Positions 20,826-26,547 of a stretch of DNA of 26,547 nt are shown here, piece by piece. How positions within the stretch are numbered: the first letter of the stretch is position 1; each line of letters begins with the position of its first letter. Both the position numbers and the translations under genes were made by a program. The notes under the pieces were generated by a model, which searched no databases, was not told the origin of the DNA, and saw only the letters and a list, made by a program, of their open reading frames with translations. Source of the stretch: CAYTSA01 sp964440345 (GTDB lineage Bacteria > Desulfobacterota > Desulfovibrionia > Desulfovibrionales > Desulfovibrionaceae); contig CAYTSA010000049.1 in NCBI GenBank assembly GCA_964440345.1, forward strand, positions 1 through 26,547, written 5' to 3'.

Positions 20826-23557
20826 TGTCCGCCAAAAAACTGCCCGTTGTCGCCCACACCGTCATAACCGCGCACACCAACGCCGACTTTGACGCGCTCA
20901 CAGCTATGATCGCAGCCAGCAAGCTTTACCATGGCGCAGCTTTGGTCTTTCCTGGCAGTCAGGAAAAGAACCTGCGCAATTTCTTCATAGACAGCGCGTT
21001 CCATTTTTTTGGTTTCATGGATGTTAAAGACATAGACCCTGACTCTGTGCACACCCTGGTCCTCTGCGACACGCGGCAGCGATCCCGGCTCAGCCACGTA
21101 AAGACCTTGCTGGACAAACCCGGGGTGGAAATACACGCCTACGACCACCACCCGGACACTGACGAGGACATTCCCTACTCCGTGGGAACCGTCAACAATT
21201 GGGGTTCCACCACAAGCATACTGGTGCACGAAATCCGCAAGAAAGGACTGCCCCTGTTCGGCGAGGAAGCTTCCTACATGGCCCTGGGCATTTACGAGGA
21301 CACCGGCTCCTTTTCCTTTAACTCCACTACGCCCCATGACTTTACCGCGGCCGCTTTCCTCAAGGAACAAGGCGCAGACCTCACCCTTGTCGCTGAAGTG
21401 CTCAACAGGGAGTTCACCCCAGAGCAGATTTCAGTGCTCAACACCCTGCTGGAGTCTGCGCAGACTCATACCATTAATGGCGTGGACGTCGTCATATCCC
21501 AGGTTACCTTGCAGCAGTACATGGGCGATCTGGCCCTGCTGGTGCACAAGATGCTGGATATGGAAAACATCCGGGTGCTCTTTGTGCTGGGCCGCATGGA
21601 GGACCGCATCCAGGTGGTTGCCCGCAGCCGCACCCCAGACGTGAACGTGGGCCGCATCTGCTCCTCTTTGGGCGGCGGCGGCCACAGCTACGCCGCCTCG
21701 GCCTCGATCAAGGACCGCACCATGGCCCAAGTCCGCGACGATCTTTTCACACTGCTGTTTACGCACATCAACCCACAGCGTCTGGTGGCCGACCACATGA
21801 CGCCCAACCCCACCACTGTGGAGACAGACGATTCAATCGCCGCCGCCGTGGAAAAAATGACCCGCTTCAGCCGCAAGACTGTACCCGTGGTGGAGCCGCA
21901 AACCAGGCGCTGTGTTGGCCTGCTGGACCACGCCATTGCGGACAAGGCCCTGAATCACGAGCTGGGCGGCGAGCCCGTGGAAGAATACATGCAGCGGGAT
22001 GTTCAGGTGGTGGCTCCAGGCTCGGACCTGTACCCGGTCATCGAAATCATCATGGACCAGCGCCAGCGTATGGCCCCGGTAGTGGACGACGGACAGCTCG
22101 TGGGGGTCATTACGCGCACCGACTTAATCAACATCCTCATCGAAGAACCGGCGCGCATCCCGGACAGCCTGCTGGCGGACAGGCACAAGGAACGCTCCGT
22201 GCGGTCTATGATGCGCGAGCGGCTGCCAAAGGACATGATGCAACTGCTACGCACAGCTGGGGACCTGGCCCACGAAATGGGCTACAGCGTTTACGCAGTG
22301 GGCGGCTTTGTGCGCGACATTCTACTGCGCCGCAACAACCTGGACCTGGACCTGGTGATTGAAGGCGATGGCGTGGAGTTCGCCCGAGCGCTGTCTAAAA
22401 AGTTAGACGGCCGGGTCCGCTCGCACAAAAAATTCCGCACAGCCGTTATCATTTATACAGAAAACAACCCGGACCAGCCAGACTATGGCGAGGAAAAACG
22501 CGTCGACGTCGCCACCGCCCGGCTGGAATATTACGAGCACCCGGCGGCTCTGCCCACCGTAGAGCTTTCGTCCATTAAAATGGACTTGTACCGCCGGGAC
22601 TTCACCATGAACGCACTGGCCGTAGACCTTTCCGCGGACAATTTTGGCAAGCTCGTGGACTTCTTCGGCGCCCAGGCGGACATCAAGGACCGCATCATCC
22701 GCGTGCTCCACTCCCTCAGCTTTGTGGAAGACCCCACCCGCATACTGCGGGCTCTGCGCTTTGAGCAACGCTTCGGCTTCCGCATCGGCGGCCAGACTGA
22801 AAGGCTGATCAAGAATGCAGTAAAGCTGCACATCATGGAGCGGCTCTCCGGGGCTCGGCTCTTCCACGAGTTGGAACTGATCGCCCAAGAAAAAAGTCCG
22901 CCGGCAGTCTTTCGCCGCATGCACCACTATGGTCTGCTTAAGGAAATTGACCCCGTGCTGGCCCTGAACCCGCAAAAGGAGCAGGTGCTGGATGAAGCTG
23001 AAAAAGTGCTGCACTGGCACCGGCTGCTGTACATGGACGAACAAGCCGAAGACTGGCAGGTCTATCTGCTGGCCCTATGCGGCGGCGCCCACGGACGCGA
23101 CGTGCACAGACTTACCCAGCGGCTGCACTTTCCCAAGCGCCGGGAACGCGATTTCTTCACCATGCGCACGTCCATGCAGCACTGCCGCGACCAGTTCATG
23201 CGCTGGCTCAAAGACCCGGGCAAACTGAGCAAACTCTCGCAGATTCTAGAGCCGGTCCCTGTGGAAGGGCTGCTCTACCTCATGGCCAAGCGGCCAAATG
23301 AAGAAGTCCGCCGGCACATTTCCCTGTATCTGAACAAACTGCAAAACGTGGAGTTGGAAATAACCGGCGACGACGTGGTGGCCATGGGCGTGGAACCCGG
23401 ACCAGGCGTGGGCCGGGTGCTGACCAAGGTCCGGGCAGCCAAAATGGACGGCCACGCCACAGACAGGGAGTCAGAACTCACCCTGGCCCGGGCCTGGGCG
23501 CAAAGCGTACAGGCCAACCCGCCGGCGGGCAAAGAATCCAAGACACGCCATAATTGA
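20825..23557 (+). CDS. DHH-CBS-nucleotidyltransferase fusion (CCA-adding/poly(A) polymerase family)
   Basis: A 910-residue multidomain protein. Residues about 10-170 form a DHH phosphoesterase domain (HTNADFDAL; D107-H108-H109; IYEDTGSF). Residues about 200-310 are a DHHA1-type domain with GGGGHSYAAS. Two CBS domains lie at about 320-375 (VADHMTPNPTTVETDDS) and 385-440 (DDGQLVGVITRTDLINIL). The tRNA nucleotidyltransferase/poly(A) polymerase head begins at about 480: YAVGGFVRDILL, LDLDLVIEGDG with the two metal-binding aspartates, RRDFTMNALAV, then EDPTRILRALRFEQRFGF. This long form is known from delta-proteobacteria and others. It probably repairs tRNA 3' ends (A-adding or full CCA). The roles of the DHH part (nucleic-acid end or oligonucleotide hydrolysis) and of the CBS pair (adenine-nucleotide sensing) are inferred. 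All key motifs are intact. It is coupled to xerD. Confidence 0.93.
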   Translation: MSAKKLPVVAHTVITAHTNADFDALTAMIAASKLYHGAALVFPGSQEKNLRNFFIDSAFHFFGFMDVKDIDPDSVHTLVLCDTRQRSRLSHVKTLLDKPGVEIHAYDHHPDTDEDIPYSVGTVNNWGSTTSILVHEIRKKGLPLFGEEASYMALGIYEDTGSFSFNSTTPHDFTAAAFLKEQGADLTLVAEVLNREFTPEQISVLNTLLESAQTHTINGVDVVISQVTLQQYMGDLALLVHKMLDMENIRVLFVLGRMEDRIQVVARSRTPDVNVGRICSSLGGGGHSYAASASIKDRTMAQVRDDLFTLLFTHINPQRLVADHMTPNPTTVETDDSIAAAVEKMTRFSRKTVPVVEPQTRRCVGLLDHAIADKALNHELGGEPVEEYMQRDVQVVAPGSDLYPVIEIIMDQRQRMAPVVDDGQLVGVITRTDLINILIEEPARIPDSLLADRHKERSVRSMMRERLPKDMMQLLRTAGDLAHEMGYSVYAVGGFVRDILLRRNNLDLDLVIEGDGVEFARALSKKLDGRVRSHKKFRTAVIIYTENNPDQPDYGEEKRVDVATARLEYYEHPAALPTVELSSIKMDLYRRDFTMNALAVDLSADNFGKLVDFFGAQADIKDRIIRVLHSLSFVEDPTRILRALRFEQRFGFRIGGQTERLIKNAVKLHIMERLSGARLFHELELIAQEKSPPAVFRRMHHYGLLKEIDPVLALNPQKEQVLDEAEKVLHWHRLLYMDEQAEDWQVYLLALCGGAHGRDVHRLTQRLHFPKRRERDFFTMRTSMQHCRDQFMRWLKDPGKLSKLSQILEPVPVEGLLYLMAKRPNEEVRRHISLYLNKLQNVELEITGDDVVAMGVEPGPGVGRVLTKVRAAKMDGHATDRESELTLARAWAQSVQANPPAGKESKTRHN

Positions 23558-23705
23558 CCCCTATCCTGCCCTGGCTTCATGCCAATGTACTTCATGCCCC
23601 AAATTCACCGCCTGACAGCGCTGACCAGGCAAACCGGCGACAGGTCAGGGAGGCGTTGCCTCAGGTTGGTGCTCGCACGATACGTTACATTAATACGCCA
23701 TAGTG

Positions 23706-23735
23706 TAGGGGCGACCCTTGCGTTCGCCCGCCCTA
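23706..23735. repeat. Hairpin repeat TAGGGGCGA...TCGCCCGCCCTA
   Basis: An imperfect hairpin whose arms share TAGGG/CCCTA and GCGA/TCGC. The sequence GTAGGGGCGACCCTTGCG resembles a short dispersed intergenic hairpin that I recall from many bacterial genomes. Only one copy lies in this window, so repeat status cannot be shown here. Confidence 0.4.
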
Positions 23736-23791
23736 ATGCTCATCTTGATGCTCCATTGAGCATGGCGGCGACGGCTCGTTGGTGATAGGTT

Positions 23792-23807
23792 TGTGTTTGC
23801 AAACGCA
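23792..23807. promoter_or_regulatory. Near-palindrome TGTGTTTGCAAACGCA
   Basis: A 16-bp inverted repeat with one mismatched pair, 135 bp ahead of the M64 peptidase ATG. Twelve of its bases (TTTGCAAACGCA) recur at 25187-25198, upstream of the next exported-protein gene. Candidate regulator site. Confidence 0.4.
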
Positions 23808-23884
23808 TTCTATCTGTTTGGTTTTCCAAAAGTAACGTGGATTTTTTAATTTTTAGGCGGTGGATATGGGATGCCAATGCACCA

Positions 23885-23914
23885 TTGCCTACACGCATGC
23901 ATTTCATGTATACT
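23885..23914 (+). promoter_or_regulatory. Promoter of the M64 peptidase gene
   Basis: TATACT (23909-23914, 5/6) lies 18 bp after TTGCCT (23885-23890, 4/6) in AT-rich DNA. Transcription would start about 20 bp ahead of the ribosome-binding site AAGGAG. Confidence 0.55.
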
Positions 23915-23941
23915 ATTTTTTACACAACCAAGGAGCTCTCC

Positions 23942-25147
23942 ATGCACGTCATACGTTTCGCAATAGGTATTTACCTGCTCTGCCTGTGCGGCGTTTCCAC
24001 AGCCGCGGCCGGGGTCATCGTGGTAAGCGCCCAGCTTTCCGAGCAGGGACCGCACATCGTCTCCTCCCGCGCTGCGCCTGGCCGTGCGCCTTTGCAGCGG
24101 CCAGAACGCCGCACCGCGCCACAGCTTCGGTACGCCATAGAAGTTTTGGACGGGCAAGGACGCGTCTTGGCCAGCGCGCCCTTCAGCTTTATGGAGTGGC
24201 TGCAGGTTCCGCCCCTTCCCGGCGCCGACCCGGGCCCGGGCCCGCACGTTGTGCGATTGAAGACCCCGGAAGCCTCTGTGGTCATGAACTACCCGGCCGG
24301 CGCAGCCGCCGTGCGCATTGCCGACGCCTCCACATCCGCCCGCAGCCCGGTTGTAGCCATAGCCAATCCGGACGGCGTAGAGCCCTCTCCTCTGGCTGCG
24401 CCGCGAACGCCAGCAGAGGAAGGCAAACTCCATCTGCTCATCATTGCCAGCGGATACAGCGAAGCCCAACTTGTTTCATTTACTGCCAAGGCCGGGCAAA
24501 TCAAGACGCAGCTGCTGACCAGCACACCGCCATTTTCCACCCGCGCCGACGACGTATCCATTCATCTCTATGAAAATACGGCCGATCTGGGCTGCGCTCC
24601 GGGCTGCTACAACATAGACCGGCTGCTCTGCTGCGACTCCTCCCTGGTCCTGTCCCATGCCGCGGCCTCGGGCGAGCTTTTTGACGAGATCATCGTGGTG
24701 CACAATACGTCCACGTACTGCGGCGGCGGCCACCGCGACCTGGGGAACTACCAGTACTCCAGCGCCTCCACCTTTTGTCAGGTTTACGACGGGGTATGGA
24801 CTGTGGACATGGCGACCCACGAATTCGGCCACAGCTTCGGCGATTTATGCGACGAGTATACCTATGGCTCGGAAGGCTACAGCTACAATGAATGCGTCAA
24901 CTGCCGGGCTTCCTGCGGCGATTGGGCGGACATCAGCAGCGCCTGCAACCTGAGTTGCGACGCCCGGTCCGACTACTACCGGCCGGCGGATTCAGTAATG
25001 CTTGCCCTGAACCTGAAGACGTTCAACGACGTGAGCGTGGCCAACAGCCTGGAGCCCCGGTTGGAATATTTTGCTGGCGGAGGCGGCCAGACGCCGACGG
25101 CAAACCCCACGGCGGCTCGAAGACTGCTGCTGGAAGAAACACAGTAG
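23942..25147 (+). CDS. Secreted M64-family (IgA-peptidase-like) zinc metallopeptidase
   Basis: A 401-residue exported protease. A signal peptide (MHVIRFAIGIYLLCLCGVSTAAA) is followed by a beta-rich N-terminal domain and then the M64 catalytic domain, which starts at LHLLIIASGYSEAQL. The zinc motif is H293-EFG-H297 within HEFGHSFGDLCDEY, with D304 the probable third ligand. The following Cys-rich section (NECVNCRASCGDW, CNLSCDARSDYYRPADSVM) matches the usual end of the domain (YYRP and FNDVS). M64 includes the Clostridium ramosum IgA peptidase, but most members have unknown substrates. The protein ends with a Gly/Thr linker and ARRLLLEETQ. Start choice: the ATG at 23942 follows AAGGAG; the frame opens upstream at 23837 without a signal peptide. 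Confidence 0.9.
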   Translation: MHVIRFAIGIYLLCLCGVSTAAAGVIVVSAQLSEQGPHIVSSRAAPGRAPLQRPERRTAPQLRYAIEVLDGQGRVLASAPFSFMEWLQVPPLPGADPGPGPHVVRLKTPEASVVMNYPAGAAAVRIADASTSARSPVVAIANPDGVEPSPLAAPRTPAEEGKLHLLIIASGYSEAQLVSFTAKAGQIKTQLLTSTPPFSTRADDVSIHLYENTADLGCAPGCYNIDRLLCCDSSLVLSHAAASGELFDEIIVVHNTSTYCGGGHRDLGNYQYSSASTFCQVYDGVWTVDMATHEFGHSFGDLCDEYTYGSEGYSYNECVNCRASCGDWADISSACNLSCDARSDYYRPADSVMLALNLKTFNDVSVANSLEPRLEYFAGGGGQTPTANPTAARRLLLEETQ

Positions 25148-25186
25148 GAAAACCGGGTACATCGCTTGCCCGAAACGCTTCATTCT

Positions 25187-25213
25187 TTTGCAAACGCAGT
25201 CTGCACGTAGAAT
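25187..25213 (+). promoter_or_regulatory. Candidate promoter with shared TTTGCAAACGCA element
   Basis: TTTGCAAACGCA (25187-25198), the same 12 bases found at 23796-23807, lies where a -35 would be, 9 bp ahead of TAGAAT (25208-25213, 5/6 to the -10 consensus). No good -35 hexamer is present, so an activator may bind the 12-mer. Confidence 0.4.
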
Positions 25214-25250
25214 CCTTCCTGCACTCTAACCCTTTTGCAGGAGGTTTCTC

Positions 25251-25802
25251 ATGAAGTACACTTCAATGCTTTTTGTTCTGGCCGCCGCCATGCTCTGGGC
25301 TGTTGCAGTCTGGGCCGGGGCGGTCTCGATCAGCGGCCACACCACAAACATGGACGGCCGCACCCTGTTCACCGCGGTGGGCGACACCCTGGACACCCGC
25401 TGCTTCACCTACGCCAACGCCACGGCCTCCACGGCCGATCTGGCCTGGTCCAATCAGCTTGTCTACGCTGTGGGCAACGTACTGCACACAAAGGACGCGG
25501 GCAGTTCAGACCTCTCCAGCCTGGCAACCTGGCCCAAACAATCCAACGCCACCGCCCGGCGCTATGTCTTCCACGTGGACGCAGCAGGAACCGTGAACGC
25601 CACGGCCGGGCCGGAAACCGCGGCCGACGCAGATTCGGCCTACCCCACCCTGGGCGAGACAGTGTGCCCCTTTGCCGCGGTCAAGGTGGTGACCACTCAA
25701 GCCGCGCAGTTTACCCTGGGGACCACGAACTTCGCCGCGTCCGGGGTCACGTCCACGTTCGAAAACCTCTCGGCCCTGCCTTCGCAAGCGCTCACCCGAT
25801 AA
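25251..25802 (+). CDS. Small exported protein of unknown function
   Basis: A 183-residue protein with a clear Sec signal peptide (MKYTSMLFVLAAAMLWAVAVWAGA). The mature part is rich in Ala, Thr, Ser and Asp, with few charged residues and two cysteines (TLDTRCFTYANAT and ETVCPFAAVKV) that could form a disulfide. No family recognised. The strand-like repeats (VYAVGNVLHTKDAG, RRYVFHVDAAGTVNAT) suggest a small all-beta fold. The ATG follows AGGAGG at seven bases, a strong site implying high expression. It lies about 100 bp after the M64 peptidase gene with its own putative promoter and the same upstream 12-mer, so the two may be co-regulated. It could be a substrate, inhibitor or unrelated surface protein. 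Confidence 0.75.
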   Translation: MKYTSMLFVLAAAMLWAVAVWAGAVSISGHTTNMDGRTLFTAVGDTLDTRCFTYANATASTADLAWSNQLVYAVGNVLHTKDAGSSDLSSLATWPKQSNATARRYVFHVDAAGTVNATAGPETAADADSAYPTLGETVCPFAAVKVVTTQAAQFTLGTTNFAASGVTSTFENLSALPSQALTR

Positions 25803-25834
25803 CAAGAAACATCCAACAATCTCCATTTGTTGCC

Positions 25835-25866
25835 AGGGGACGGGCGACGGGCGCCTGTCCCCTTTT
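25835..25866 (+). terminator. Terminator built on the first GTCCCC repeat
   Basis: GGGGAC (25836-25841) pairs with GTCCCC (25857-25862), which is followed directly by TTTT. The 3' arm is part of the first copy of the GCGCCTGTCCCC repeat. A smaller CAACAA/TTGTTG stem lies just upstream. It ends transcription of the small exported-protein gene. Confidence 0.55.
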
Positions 25867-26234
25867 CTGGTGGCACAACCTTCGAATGTGCCTGCCCCCT
25901 TTAACTCTCCTTTATCGTCTCACAGAGCTTTATAAGTGACTGTCCCCTTTAGCTCGAATGTGCCTGTCCCCTTTTCTGGTGGCACAACCTTCGAATGTGC
26001 CTGCCCCCTTTAACTCNNNNNNNNNNNNNNNNNNNNNNNNNNNNNNNNNNNNNNNNNNNNNNNNNNNNNNNNNNNNNNNNNNNNNNNNNNNNNNNNNNNN
26101 NNNNNNNNNNNNNNNNTCCTTTATCGTCTCACAGAGCTTTATAAGTGACTGTCCCCTTTAGCTCGAAGAGCTTTATAAGTGACTGTCCCCTTTAGCTCTA
26201 ACAGAACCTCGAAAGTGCCTGTCTCCTTTATCTC
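25851..26234 (+). repeat. Array of GTGCCTGTCCCCTTT repeats, plus orientation, 108/109-bp higher-order unit
   Basis: Eight copies of a G(T/C)G(C/A)CTG(T/C)CCCCTTT-type core begin near 25851, 25888, 25936, 25960, 25997, 26145, 26179 and 26215. A larger block of 108 bp (25851-25958) is repeated from 25960, with one base between copies (period 109); the second copy is broken by the N-run. The motif resembles repeats I associate with REP-associated IS200-like transposases (RAYTs) in other bacteria; no transposase gene is in this window. Confidence 0.8.
26017..26116. other. Assembly gap of 100 N
   Basis: A run of exactly 100 unknown bases, the conventional size for a scaffold gap of unknown length. 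It splits the second copy of the 108-bp repeat block. Any open frame drawn across it is an artefact. Confidence 0.99.
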
Positions 26235-26280
26235 AACAAACAGCAGCAGAAATATGAAGCCCATCAGCGCAGCTCCCGAA

Positions 26281-26424
26281 GACGCCTAAATGAACAAAAG
26301 GAACAAAAGGGGACAGGCACTTATTGAGTGGTCGCCTAAATGAACAAAAGGGGACAGGCACTTATTGAGTGGTCGCCTATGAACAAAAGGGGACAGGCAC
26401 TTTTTGAGTGGTCGCCTATGATCA
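26281..26424 (-). repeat. Array of AAAAGGGGACAGGCAC repeats, opposite orientation
   Basis: Three copies of a unit reading G(T/A)CGCCTAAATGAACAAAAG, then GGGACAGGCACTTATTGAGTG, with unit lengths of 50, 41 and 39 bp. The first has an internal GAACAAAAG duplication, and a fourth partial unit follows (GTCGCCTATGATC). GGGGACAGGCAC is the complement of the GTGCCTGTCCCC core to the left, so the two arrays face each other across about 50 bp. Confidence 0.8.
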
Positions 26425-26452
26425 ACTTTTTTCATATTTCTCCAAAAACAGC

Positions 26453-26481
26453 TTGACAATCCCCCTCGCTTTTACTAAATA
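26453..26481 (+). promoter_or_regulatory. Promoter of the initiator tRNA gene
   Basis: A perfect TTGACA (26453-26458) is followed after 17 bp by TAAATA (26476-26481). Transcription would begin a few bases before the mature tRNA start at 26497. Confidence 0.7.
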
Positions 26482-26496
26482 TCTCTTCTTCAGCGA

Positions 26497-26547
<51 letters not shown>

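Larger units (their letters stand above)
23558..23884. other. Non-coding region ahead of the M64 peptidase gene
   Basis: I see no credible gene here; the one open frame (23579-23785) has no protein-like composition. It contains a 6-bp CCTGAC/GTCAGG inverted repeat soon after the CCA-enzyme stop, a hairpin repeat (23706-23735), ATGCTCA/TGAGCAT arms (23736-23763), a 16-bp near-palindrome (23792-23807) and TTTGG-TTTT-CCAAA. Base composition drops to AT-rich toward the peptidase promoter. Confidence 0.6.

Noticed and set aside
23579..23785. 68-codon frame after the CCA-enzyme gene
   Set aside because: No ribosome-binding site, unlikely composition, and it runs through a hairpin repeat.
25958..26161. 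Open frame across the N-run
   Set aside because: It consists of repeat sequence and unknown bases, so it is an artefact of the gap.
26281..26424. CRISPR-like array
   Set aside because: Units are nearly identical along their whole length with no unique spacers, unequal spacing and no cas genes; it is a tandem repeat.

Overview
The window looks like a bacterial chromosome segment, probably from a Desulfovibrionales-type sulfate reducer. This is inferred from a DapL-type aminotransferase, a long DHH-CBS-CCA nucleotidyltransferase fusion placed behind a XerD-type recombinase, a CheW-AroK-AroC gene string, fairly high GC and frequent GTG starts. No 16S or other decisive taxonomic marker is present. 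The sequence contains one 100-N scaffold gap (26017-26116).

Layout. (1) 116-2248, minus strand: cheW, shikimate kinase and chorismate synthase, followed by a small orphan protein on the plus strand. (2) 2700-10340, plus strand: a tightly coupled peptide-scavenging operon. An XRE-type regulator overlaps an M20 metallopeptidase, which overlaps a dipeptide/oligopeptide ABC system (binding protein, two permeases, two ATPases). Its promoter carries an inverted repeat in the -35/-10 spacer and 21-bp-phased direct repeats. (3) 10410-13662: an exported DUF3859-like/SPOR protein, convergent with dapL, then a YdfG-like short-chain dehydrogenase. (4) 13926-16184: a large secreted protein that joins an SGNH-hydrolase-like half to a second, unrecognised half. 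(5) 16379-18728, minus strand: a compact cassette of two tandem phage-tail-collar (MdpB-like) proteins, a GNAT acetyltransferase, a DUF6916-like protein and, unusually, a STAS-domain protein with an N-terminal Tat-like export signal. Divergent from it is an NHL-repeat lipoprotein that also has a Tat-like signal. (6) 19866-23557: xerD and the DHH-CBS-CCA enzyme, translationally coupled. (7) 23942-25802: a secreted M64 metallopeptidase and a small exported protein of unknown function, sharing a 12-bp upstream element. (8) 25835-26424: arrays of the GTGCCTGTCCCC / GGGGACAGGCAC repeat in opposite orientations, interrupted by the gap. (9) 26497 to the end: the 5' part of an initiator tRNA gene with its promoter.

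The most unusual parts are the tail-collar/GNAT/DUF6916/exported-STAS cassette, the regulator-peptidase-transporter operon, the SGNH fusion protein and the repeat arrays. Apart from the standard enzymes, functions are inferred from motifs read by eye; no database search was run.
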